Assembly (NCBI RefSeq): GCF_001642475.1
Contig: NW_019174058.1
Location: 19,406-83,405 of the forward strand
Direction: 5' to 3'
Origin: Fonsecaea monophora
Lineage: Eukaryota > Ascomycota > Eurotiomycetes > Chaetothyriales > Herpotrichiellaceae
Length of the DNA stretch: 64,000 bases
Every line of letters starts with the position of its first letter. Position 1 is the stretch's first letter. Below the pieces are notes generated by a model. That model ran no database searches, was not told where the DNA came from, and worked only from the letters and a program-made list of their open reading frames with translations. Positions 10,530 through 20,265 of this stretch are shown here, piece by piece. Both the position numbers and the translations under genes were made by a program.

Positions 10530-11835
10530 TGCTCGGTCAATTCTGCTTGTCGTCGCCCCCACCTCCCTTGCAAATAAGTGAATTGTTGTACAGAGCTTGT
10601 GGCACGGAGGCTGGTTCACGTAGATCAGACGTTGTCGTTGCAAAATCTCCATTAACGCGACATCCTTTGACCAATCAGATACGCGATCCCTGGCTTAGTC
10701 ATCAGCGCGTCTACAGATCAAAGCAATATTAATTCGGCATCTACATTTTCATATATCTTCGAAACACTCGGTACACTAACTGACGTTAGAGAATTAATTG
10801 CGCCGGCTGGCTGAATTTTACGACATATCAAAGATGAATCTCACATCGTCTAATATGCATCGAGATAGAACGATTGATATTCGCAGCCGTGTCCGAGCAG
10901 CTGGTACGTGTTTCAACTAGGACACAGCTCGGTAAGATGATTGGTTCTCAACAGCGACCTACCGCCCTGTTCATGTGCAGCGAGGGATCGTCCATGGCTC
11001 TCCCTAAACCTTCTGGGTTTGTGAAGGGAGAAGCAAGGCGAGGTCCATAAAGAGCTTACAGGATCATGGGAAGCACAGGCAAATAGATGCGGAGGACTTC
11101 GTATTCTCCGTATTTGATCTACAACCTTCTCGCACACGGGCCGACTCCATACCTACCAGGGAACTCGGCAAGCCGCAAAGCGCTCCAAAGAAGTTGCCTT
11201 GCTGAAGCTGCCACCAATAAACACTCGGTATGTCCACTCCCAAACTCCCACTCTTTTATCCTTGACCGATCGACCTTTCACATTGCGATCCAATCCCTGA
11301 TACATTGCGCCTCTGAGCACCTCTATATTTACTTCGATTGATCAATTGGATCGGATTTTTCCGTGTTCCTTACATATCGGCCCCCACTTGGCCCTGGGCT
11401 AGACACCACCAAGCGGCAGCTGTAACGGCTTGGTGACGGTAGACGCCCCGCTAGCAAGGTGTCGAATCAATTCAGAGCGTCCTTTTTAGGAATGCTCATC
11501 TCAGAAACACTGGGTCGGCATCGTCGCCTCGAGCCGTTACAGACGACTTGCAAAATCTCTAATTCGGCGTCAAGGGGGCCGCACAGCGCAGAGATTGAAC
11601 GTGGCCGACACAATGTTCACGTTTCATGCTTCATATGTGGCCTTCGTGGCAGCCGGTCTTTGACATCCATCTCGCTCTATTTACTCCTACATTGATTCCC
11701 ACCTCGGTCAACGCCAATGGTCTTCCTCTCGAGCTCTCACTTGACCCGTATCTCGGGATCAACATCTTTGCGGCGAAGGGCAGGTATCTACCCCAGAATT
11801 ACACCGACAGCCTTCAAGCCTTTTCCGTTGCCAGC
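10530..11835. other. gene-free region
   Basis: About 1.3 kb with no credible coding frame. It holds the divergent 5' regions of arp10 and of the plus-strand membrane protein at 11836. An AT-rich patch lies at 10730-10860. Confidence 0.45.
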
Positions 11836-12734
11836 ATGGCTGCTCGCGGGAGTAAAGTCGATCCTTATAGTACCTTGCCAGAGTCCTATCAGGTTTGTAT
11901 TGAAGCTCTATCTACAAGAGTGCGGTCTTCTGACGACAACTCCAGCCTTCTTATCCCGAAGTCTATCACCCTAAAGAGCTTGATCGCACAGAGAAATCGA
12001 CAGAGTACATATTGCCCAGTGGTGCAAGCAACGACGGCAACGATAGAAACAACCAACACAGGCTACCATTTGGCTGGACTCCAACGATTTTCGGAATTGT
12101 CACAGCTCTGGCCACTGCTATAATTGTAGCCGCCATAGTCGGAGGAGGAGTTGGTGGCGCCTGCGCTAATTCTCAAAGGTATGGGACTGGCAAAGACATC
12201 GACCTATCGCAGATTACAACATGTGGCTGACAATAGAGCAGAGCCTTGAAGACAGCTTCCTCGGAAGCGGTAACAGCAACTTCAACTATACATTTGGCAG
12301 CTTCAGCACCAACTTCATCAATTCCTTCATCTGTCTCTGCTTCCGCCGCCCTCGCTACTGACTACACCGCTCTAGTCGACACCCAGATATCGAGCCTCGC
12401 CCTTGACTGTCCAACTTTGGATGGTCAAAGCTACCCATCCAAGTGGGAGGGCCAATTGTTCAGTCTGAACTGCGACTTTCTGTACAATGACGGCGATCTC
12501 GCTTCCGTTTTTGTCTACACGTGGCAGGATTGCGTCGAGGCATGTGCTTCCATAAACCACTACGCAGAAATGAACGGTGGCTCGAACACCACCTGCATAC
12601 ATGCGGTATTTCAGGCAGGGTTGGACCAGAACGTGGTCGATTGGAATCGGAATTGCTGGTTGAAGAGTAACAAGGCTGTGGTTGGGACGGCTGATCCGGC
12701 AAGCGAGATCCTGTCAGCTGATGTAGTTTTTTGA
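11836..12734 (+). CDS. Single-pass membrane protein with apple/PAN-like C-terminal domain
   Basis: Three exons: 11836-11892, 11946-12178, 12242-12734, giving 260 aa. Introns of 53 and 63 bp have GT..AG ends and keep the frame. The short N-terminal part is soluble (VDPYSTLPESYQPSYPEVYHP). One membrane helix follows (IFGIVTALATAIIVAAIVGGGVGGA), of the Gly/Ala-rich kind common in fungal type II proteins. Next comes a Ser/Thr-rich stalk, then a Cys-rich domain with the pattern C-P-x-L...LNCDF, WQDCVEAC, TTCIHAVF, NRNCWLKSN. This resembles PAN/apple domains and matches the spacing of one domain in the GH16 wall protein at 23.2-27.8 kb. Function unknown; a surface carbohydrate- or protein-binding role is inferred. 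Confidence 0.75.
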
Positions 12735-13273
12735 CGAAGTCCGGGGTCCGTGACGTTAATAACCGTTGGAAAATGTTTCTGGAGTTGGGAGTTCCCGTGA
12801 GAATAATGAAAATGATACCTGGGGGGTTGCTTTCAATGACATATTACTGGCATTGCATCAATGCCTGTGTACAACAGCCTCGTCTTCTGTATGGCCGAAT
12901 ATTCGTCTCGTAGCATTCCTTCCGAGTGATCAAACCGCACAACCGCAACATATCTTCGTCCCGATCCCGACTGTGGGTTTTACTTTTCCCAGCAAAGAAC
13001 GAGCCTGCCACACCTCTGTACCTAGGTAGGTCACGTAGGTGTGGGTGGTTATCGCCTGCCAATTTCCATTGTGCCACAGCCGAAGTTTTGCCGCGAAGCA
13101 AGAACGTCAACCATGTTGCCATGTCAACAAATGAACTCAAAAGGGGAAGAAACGACGACGGCTTCAACAGCTTCAACGACGCCACGCCCCAGAGAATCGA
13201 GCGATGAAAGGATAGGAGGCAAGAGGCCACGTTTAAAATTACTCAAATGTGAGGACAACCTCTGGTTGAGGAG
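12735..13273. other. intergenic upstream of yen1
   Basis: About 540 bp without a gene. Short overlapping frames have no protein-like features. Confidence 0.4.
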
Positions 13274-15943
13274 ATGGGCATCCCTGGGTAAGTCGACCCA
13301 TATCAACCACATATTCCTGATCGACGGTGGCATAAAGCCTATGGCAAGCAATATTGTTGCCTCGAAGAACCAAGAGGCCAATCCATCGAAAAGGGGAACC
13401 AAAAAAAGCCCCAGCATCATGAGCAGAATCCTATGCTAACCCTGACATGCTTGCCGTTTTATGACAGCCTTTTGAAAGAAATCGGCAAAGGCGAACGCGT
13501 GGCTCTTTCCCGCCTCTCTATCGAGCATTTGCAGAAACAATCTCGACCCCTTCGCATCGCCATTGATGCCGCAATCTGGAATTTCCAGACTCAGCACGGC
13601 GGGCAAGGGGGCAAAAACCCGGCCCTTCGGACACTCTTCTACCGCCTTGTCAAGTTACTAGCTTTGCCTGTTCAGCCCGTCTTCGTCTATGATGGCAAGA
13701 ATAAACCTCTCACGAAACGGGGACGGACAGTGTCGAAATGGCATGGGGGATGCGTCGAGAGCGAAATGTCAAAGGGTTTAGTTTCTCTGTTTCGATATCC
13801 CACGCACGTGGCGCCGGGGGAAGCCGAGGCAGAGTGTGCGATGCTTCAGCGGAAAGGGATCGTGGATGCGGTTATGACACAGGATGTTGATGCCATCATG
13901 TTTGGCTCTGGCCTCACGCTACGGGATTGGTCCAAGGAGGGAAATGGGAAGAAAGGCAACAAGACTGCTACACATGTGAGCGTTTTGGATTTGCATCGGG
14001 TGAAGAAGCTCAGCGGGTTAGATCCTGAGGGAATGATTCTGGTAGCACTCTTGAGCGGTGGTGATTATGATGAGGATGGCGTTGCCGGAATTGGAAGTAC
14101 GCTGGCATGCGAGATCGCCAGGGCAGGGTTTGGAAGCGACCTTTTGGACCTAGTGAGGAGCGGAGACGAAAATGGAATCACAGAATGGAGGGAACGACTA
14201 CAATTCGAGCTCGAGACCAACGAAAGCGGCTATTTCAAGATGAAAAGGAAATCGATACGCATTCCCGACAACTTCCCCGACAGAAAGATACTGGGATACT
14301 ATATGAATCCTGCAGTCACACCAGCGGACGAATTGAAGAGATTGGAAAAGTCATGGGTCAAGGCCTGGGATGGAGAAATCGATATGCAAGCCCTGCGTGT
14401 CTATGCTGCGGAAATGTTCGACTGGATGTACAAACCAGGTGCTTGGAAGTTTGTGCGAGTGATGGCCCCGGCTCTCCTTGCGGACCGGCTACAACGTGGT
14501 GCAGCAGCATCGCATATCACATCTTCTGACCAAATCACCGAACGACGGCAGCATTTTGTGAGTGACGGAATCCCAGAACTCAGGGTGACGGTGATCCCAG
14601 GGGAAGTCGTTGGACTGGATCTCGCTGCGGAAAAGGACAGCCCCGAATATCTACAACTTCTTGCCGAAGAAGAGAATGAAGGGTTGGAGGGAGAACCGGA
14701 AAACGCAGGTACGGACGGAAATGCGCCTCTGAGCCCGTCCAAGAAACGCAAATCTCCTCCCTGGCTGCCCCATGCGCCAGAAAAGATGTGGATTGCCCAG
14801 ACCATTGTCGAGATCGGGGCTCGCGAGCACGTCCGACGGTGGGAACAGATCCAGTTCGAGATCAACAATGATCCCAAGAAGTTTGCTGCGCGGAAGTGTG
14901 CAAAGCAGAAAGAGAAAAAGTCGAAAACGACTGGAGGTATGCAGCCTGGGGCTCTTTTAAACTACGTCGTCACTGCCAAAGAGGCTGCTGTGCCTGAGGT
15001 ATACCCTGCAAAGTCCATCTCATCGCCTCGTCCCCGCCCAAAGGCCAACGTCAGCGAACCACGAAGGTCCAAGTCCACCAAATCCAAATCCAGCCAGATG
15101 AACGATGGGCAGTCCCCCACGATATTTGAGCATCTCAAGTCCACCAAGAGTCGTCATGATTTCCATGAGACAGCGTCAGCACGCGACAGTGTATCGTTTG
15201 ACACTGTCAGAACCGGTATTGGCAGTGGAGACGACCCATTCATACTCAGCGAGCAGACCTGTAGTGGCAAACATTCAAGGCCCTCGACTTCAAGCTCGAC
15301 AAAGACGGGACGGCGGATCGTACACAAGTCATCTCCGCTTTATGGAAACATGATTCACCCGATGCTCCACGATACAAGGCCACCTGTGCTCTCGCAACGC
15401 GAAAAAAGGTCAGAGAAGGTCTTCGCAAAGGTGACATCGGGAGAGGACCTATCCAGAAATGCGATCGAAGAGGAATCCCTCCCCTTCTCTTCGCCAGTCC
15501 GGGGAAAATCCAACTCAGCAGTGGACCATGGAGAAACGCAGGAAGCCTTGGATTCGCTCAGCAACATCACACGGCGGACGCCCAGGAAAAGAGCAAATAA
15601 GTACCGAGCTCTCACCGAGGTTGGAGGATCGAGTGAGAGCCTCGTCGAACCTCAACGGCGTATCGTGAGTTTCTTTAGGCCATATGTGCGCGAGAAGGCG
15701 CCACCGTCCCAAGCAGCACCAGTCGAAGGAGAAAGTCGTCCAGTCGAAGTTCTGCCAAAGCTAACGTCGGAAAAGTCTGCAAACCCATCTTCGGCCATGC
15801 ACATCCATGCAATTCCCAGGTCAAGTCTTCCAGGCACGTGGAAAGAAGTCGAATGCGAATCGGGCTCGAGTACTCAGATATACCCTTCTCTAGCGTCCCC
15901 CCGTCGTGCTCGATTGAGCATAATCGACCTAACGTCCGATTAA
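13274..15943 (+). CDS. yen1: Yen1/GEN1-type Holliday junction resolvase (XPG/Rad2 family)
   Basis: Two exons: a 14-nt exon 13274-13287 coding MGIPG, then 13468-15943, for 829 aa. The splice (donor gtaagt, acceptor atgacag) rebuilds the invariant Rad2-family start MGIPGLLKEIG. XPG-N acidic residues include D38 (RIAIDAAIW). The XPG-I motif APGEAEAECAMLQ spans residues 120-132 with E123, E125 and E127, followed by D144 and D146 (TQDVDAIMFG). The helix-hairpin-helix region contains LLSGGDYDEDGVAGIG. The C-terminal half has a chromodomain-like region expected from the family, then a Ser/Lys-rich tail with many SP/TP sites and a QRRIVSFFRPY motif. It cleaves four-way junctions in the nucleus; the tail is the usual site of cell-cycle control (family knowledge). 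Confidence 0.92.
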
Positions 15944-15961
15944 AGGATTAGTCTCTGAATG

Positions 15962-16756
15962 TTACGGGAGCTTGACCTTCCAGAAGTCTTTGTTCTCGAA
16001 GAATGTTTTGCTGCGGGTAATTTCGACAGCGGCGGCTTCTATGGAGGCAATGGCGCTCGGTTTTTCGATGCGGATTTTGGCGAACGTGTGTCCATAGTTC
16101 ATTGTTACAATCTGGGCCACGGCCGTTGCCAGAGATTCGATTGTGTGGTACGCTGAACCTGCGACGCGTTCAACCACCGTTTGGACCATGTCGTGCAGAG
16201 CAGCGGTGTAATGTTCTTCCAGAGCACCAATTCCCAGAGCAGGGTCGACAAGAGGTACGCTAATGTCGATGAATAAGGTCTGCTTGTAGATGCGCTCTTG
16301 GGGATTGACTCCGATGATGCAGGTGCAGGCAATCTGTTTAACCGTCACAGTGAGGCTTGACGTGTCAATTTCCAGCTCGGACTTGTCGACCTGATATTGG
16401 TACAGCACGCCGCCTCTGGCCTGCAGCAAAGCTTTGGGGAGGGCAATGTCGATGGTGAGCAGACCACAGTTTGGTACCAGGTTGGAGATTAAACCGATCA
16501 GGGCATAAATGGTGGGAAAGGCTTCGGGATCGGCGTCCTTGAATGCCGCGGTGATCCTCTTGTACAACTTGCCATAATCCATGGAGAGATTCACATCATC
16601 CTTGGAAGCCGCCGGCTCAAGGGTTGATGTTGGCTGAGCCTCGATGGTGATCGACACAGGCTGGGGTTTGCGGAAACGACGCCAGGCATCGAGGCCGACA
16701 GGAATGTCGAACCTCATGTTTTTCAGAATAACTTTGTCCATGATGGAAACTGCCAT
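15962..16756 (-). CDS. Protein with two tandem FolB (dihydroneopterin aldolase-like) domains
   Basis: 264 aa from the ATG at 16756; the frame extends further only to a TTG. A start at 16741 (MDKVILKNM) is also possible. Two FolB/DHNA-type tunnelling folds follow one another. The first starts DKVILKNMRFDIPVGLDAWRR and contains NLSMDYGKLYKRI. The second starts ACTCIIGVNPQERIYKQTLFIDISV and ends with HTFAKIRIEKPSAI. The catalytic Glu of canonical DHNA is not obvious in the first copy. Fungal folate synthesis normally uses the trifunctional Fol1 (DHNA-HPPK-DHPS). This is a stand-alone protein without HPPK or DHPS, so it may be a paralogue with aldolase, epimerase or structural function. Its stop codon lies 18 bp from the stop of yen1. 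Confidence 0.8.
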   Translation of the reverse strand: MAVSIMDKVILKNMRFDIPVGLDAWRRFRKPQPVSITIEAQPTSTLEPAASKDDVNLSMDYGKLYKRITAAFKDADPEAFPTIYALIGLISNLVPNCGLLTIDIALPKALLQARGGVLYQYQVDKSELEIDTSSLTVTVKQIACTCIIGVNPQERIYKQTLFIDISVPLVDPALGIGALEEHYTAALHDMVQTVVERVAGSAYHTIESLATAVAQIVTMNYGHTFAKIRIEKPSAIASIEAAAVEITRSKTFFENKDFWKVKLP

Positions 16757-17683
16757 GCTGAAAGAGGAAGACGTGGTCTGGTCTGGTCTGACGAGCGGGT
16801 TTTTATATGCGTGATTCACTGGAACGAGCAATGCGGAGGATTATCTGGTGGCAAGGTTATGGTGTGCTTTGGAAAGGCTTGGGAACAAAAGCATGGTATG
16901 ACTTTGTAGTGGTGGAAGGGCGGAATAATAATAATCCGGTCCCCAGAGATGATTCTCGTAACAACAGAACTGACATTCGGCTGGTCTCTGCGAGCCGGAG
17001 AGCCGGGAACTAAGCCAGCCTGGCCAGCCTCTGGAGAAGCACGGGCTATATCTGGGGCAGATCTGTGGTGACACGGGGCCGCGGCCCAAGGCTGCTTGCG
17101 ATGAAAAAATTGCAGGGGGAGCCTATTTAGCCATGGTCTGATTGGGGGCTTTAGGCGATCCTCCCGCTTTCGTTGGCCGACAACGCACTGGGCACTGGGC
17201 ACTGGGCGCCTCTGCCGCCTCCAGAATTTCTCAGGCTGCGCTCCAGTGGCTTTTTTTGCTGACCTCGTCCACCACCCCCGTTCTCCTCCTTGGACTTGAA
17301 CCTCTTCTTCTGTCTTTATTCTTTTGGGCCTTTTTACGAGTCTCTCTCTTGCGTCTCATCTATCTCGGTCACTTACGGTTAGAGTAGATTTTCTTGTCAC
17401 CTTCAATGGGTCAAAGCGCCGTCACTACCTCAGCCACAATTTCAGACTTCACTCCTGCCGCTCGCGGACGGATTGCACTTTCCCATGTGATTCCAACGTC
17501 ATCTTCACTCGCATCGTGCAAGACTGGCCATCTTCTGGTTTGGCTACTGGCGCAAGGTCCGTCCTGAACAAGGGCGGACGGTAATACTACAAGCCGCCTG
17601 GGCCTCGAGCATCGTGTTTTAATCTAACTCTCAACCTTCCCCCTTTTTAACTTGTGGGTATCATCAAAAAAGAACCCGCGAAT
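16757..17683. promoter_or_regulatory. divergent promoter, FolB protein / Psk1 kinase
   Basis: A 927-bp head-to-head region. The half next to the kinase (17220-17660) is strongly pyrimidine-rich, a common core-promoter/leader feature in filamentous ascomycetes. Confidence 0.5.
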
Positions 17684-19558
17684 ATGAGTATCTCAACTAC
17701 TCAGGCCATCATGGACAAGGCTCCAGAAACTCCCACTGGGATGCCACCACCCGCCGACGTCTCGGCCGATTTTGAGGACGCACTCAATTCCATTGCGTTG
17801 GGGAACAACAACGCGGACCAAGGCGATCCGGAAATCATCCCTTTTCGAAACAAGAGTCCTCCTGTGACACCGCAAAAAACTATGCCGGTCGGTACGCGCG
17901 AAGACGAGGCTCTCGTCGAACTGGAGAGCGAAAGAGGAAGACAAGAAGTCAAGGGCAGCGTCATCCTGTCTACGACCGCGGCAAAGAGGAAGAAGAAGAA
18001 AAACAAGACCAAAGCGGCCCATGCGGCCCAAGCACTGAGTACTGTCAGAGGATTCACGCCCGTTGACTCGGGAGCTGAAGAGTCGGACGTGTCACGCAAC
18101 AGCCCACGGGTTTTGTCACCTATCCCTCGTTTGCCTGCGTTGGCTGGTGCCAGCCCAGGACTGAGACCTCAGTCGCCGGGTGTCAGCGGCTTAAAGGCCC
18201 AGCTTGATGCTCTGAATTCCCGCAGTCAAAGCCGCTCTAACTCGCGCGTGCGCAATACTCTGGATTCGGAGGCGAACAGCAGCGCCGCCAGTGCCGCGTC
18301 GGACACCCAAGGGGAGGAGCCGCACGAAGATATGGTCAGCTACCATGTCCAGATCGATCAAGACTTCGTCAGTCAGTCGCTGGCGGAGACCGAAGTCGCA
18401 TCGGCGGCATCTACTGCCACCATGGACGCAGATCAGCGCGCGACTTCGATGATTGTCCGCAAGATGACCGCGGCAGATTTCACTCCGATCCGCTGCCTCG
18501 GAGATGGGGCCTTTGGAACGGTGCTTCTCGTACGACAGAATGCCACGGGTCGTTTGTTTGCTCAAAAGCAACTCACGAAAGCGTTTCTCAAGGTTCACAA
18601 GAAGCGCATCGAATCAACCATGTCCGAGCGCAGCATTCTCGAGTTGGTCAATCGTCATCCATTCATTGTCAATCTCTACTACGCCTTCCAGGACCACGAA
18701 AAGCTATACTTGATTCTTGAATATGCCTCAGGCGGTGAACTGTTCCGTCACCTGGAATTGGAAAAGTTCTTTTCAGAGGAAGTGGCTGCATTTTACATCG
18801 CCGAGATTGTTTTGGCACTGGACTATCTCCACAACACAGTCGGCGTCATCTATCGTGATCTCAAACCGGAGAATTGCTTGTTGAACGCCGAGGGCCATTT
18901 GCTGTTGACAGATTTCGGTCTGAGCAAGGTCGCTGTGCAGGACCCGAGCACCCCAGGCGGGAGTCGTTGCAACAGTCTGGGTGTGGGCACGATCGAATAC
19001 ATGGCTCCCGAGATCATCAGAGGCAGTGACGAATCTGACTGGGGTCCGGGATACGGGAAAGCGTGCGACTGGTGGTCATTGGGTGCGATGGCTTGCGATC
19101 TTATGACGGGCAAACCTCCCTTTGGTGGCGGCAGTTGGACTAAGATCCAGCAGAATATCATGTACCAGAAGCTGAGCCTACCCTACTTCCTATCGCCAGA
19201 CGCCAAAGACCTTCTCACGCGACTATTGCGCAAGGAGCCTAAGAAGCGACTTGGAGTTGGTCCTAACGACATCAACGTCATCAAGAAGCACCGATTCTTC
19301 CGGAAAATTGACTGGAAGAAGCTGGAGGCCAAGGAGCTCGAACCACCCATCAGGCCGCTGGTCACCAACCCGGAGTTGGCCGAGAACTTTGCCAAAGAAT
19401 TCACTGACAGGGCGATTGACACTCTTACGCGACGACACAGCCGAACATTGAGCAAGTCTGATCCGTTTGGGGGGTTCAGCTATGTTGCGAGCAGCAGTTT
19501 ACTTGAGGAATCGATGCTTTTGGAATTGGATGAAGCCATCATCGACGAAGACATCTAG
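17684..19558 (+). CDS. psk1: AGC-family Ser/Thr kinase, S6K/Psk1-like
   Basis: 624 aa, intronless. The first ATG is 17684; the frame upstream opens only with GTG. The N-terminal 250 residues are disordered and contain a Lys-rich run (KRKKKKNK). The kinase domain shows the Gly-rich loop from G273 (LGDGAFGTV), lysine K295 (FAQK), D392 (YRDLKPEN) and D410 (DFGLSK). The activation segment reads NSLGVGTIEYMAPE (S431-E444). An AGC tail follows, with the hydrophobic motif FGGFSY at 595-600 (S599). This matches fungal Psk1, which phosphorylates ribosomal protein S6 downstream of TORC1 (family knowledge). The activation loop is odd: the usual TFCGT spacing is changed by one residue, so the PDK1-site position holds leucine with serine one step upstream. 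Confidence 0.88.
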   Translation: MSISTTQAIMDKAPETPTGMPPPADVSADFEDALNSIALGNNNADQGDPEIIPFRNKSPPVTPQKTMPVGTREDEALVELESERGRQEVKGSVILSTTAAKRKKKKNKTKAAHAAQALSTVRGFTPVDSGAEESDVSRNSPRVLSPIPRLPALAGASPGLRPQSPGVSGLKAQLDALNSRSQSRSNSRVRNTLDSEANSSAASAASDTQGEEPHEDMVSYHVQIDQDFVSQSLAETEVASAASTATMDADQRATSMIVRKMTAADFTPIRCLGDGAFGTVLLVRQNATGRLFAQKQLTKAFLKVHKKRIESTMSERSILELVNRHPFIVNLYYAFQDHEKLYLILEYASGGELFRHLELEKFFSEEVAAFYIAEIVLALDYLHNTVGVIYRDLKPENCLLNAEGHLLLTDFGLSKVAVQDPSTPGGSRCNSLGVGTIEYMAPEIIRGSDESDWGPGYGKACDWWSLGAMACDLMTGKPPFGGGSWTKIQQNIMYQKLSLPYFLSPDAKDLLTRLLRKEPKKRLGVGPNDINVIKKHRFFRKIDWKKLEAKELEPPIRPLVTNPELAENFAKEFTDRAIDTLTRRHSRTLSKSDPFGGFSYVASSSLLEESMLLELDEAIIDEDI

Positions 19559-20265
19559 ACACCCACCGAAAGACACAGAAGAGCGGCTAGCTACTCGGGC
19601 GACACAAATCGGGTTGGATAGAGTTGTGAGGACGGGTCACATAGACACCTGATGATAGCGAGGCGTTCAGGACTTTAGAGGCACATGGGCGAGAAGGGCA
19701 TGGAATTTGGCAGCACTGGTGGGACGCATTAATATGCCAGGCATATTAGAGGGGCCGTCGACGATCCGCATACAAGCATAGAGCTAGAGAGACATGAGAC
19801 ACGTTCAGCACTCACTATTCAGTACTCGGCACTCGCTTTTCGCTCCCAAAGCCGTGTGGGACTAATCAGGCTGATATCGAAAGTGCCACGTGAGCCACGT
19901 GAGCTGGTGCCTGAGTCGCGTTGGCACGCGTCGGACGAATCAGTATCCATTAACCCCGCGCTCTGTCAATGAGCTTTGTTCACTTCAGCCTCACAACTGC
20001 CTGACCTCGCCAACACAGGCAGTTCGATGTGACTGGACTCTGCGGTCGCCCCTCTGGCCTTTGCTTTGTACCTTCAAATGACCTCACTCGTCTTTCTCGA
20101 TCTCCACGGCTGCGCTCTGCCATATTTGACAAAGAGCCTCACTCCTTTCACCTCACTGCAAACGGCAGAGACCTTTGTACCCAGGGAAACTTAAGTAGAG
20201 ATAGAGAGAGACGGAGTTATCAGTTCAAACACACCACCTCTGATCTTACTGTACAGCCAGCAAGC
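19559..20265. promoter_or_regulatory. upstream region of F-box-like gene, with tandem CACGTG
   Basis: About 700 bp without a gene. It carries two perfect copies of GCCACGTGA at 19885-19902, about 370 bp before the next ATG. A duplicated ATATGCCAGGCATATTAGA-like palindrome lies near 19732-19751. Confidence 0.5.
19885..19902. promoter_or_regulatory. tandem E-box (2x GCCACGTGA)
   Basis: Two exact adjacent 9-mers, each with a CACGTG core, the site type bound by bHLH factors such as Cbf1 homologues. Binding is inferred. Confidence 0.5.

Noticed and set aside
12372..12702. minus-strand frames opposite the apple-domain exon
   Set aside because: Shadows of the real plus-strand exon; splice logic and membrane helix support the plus strand.
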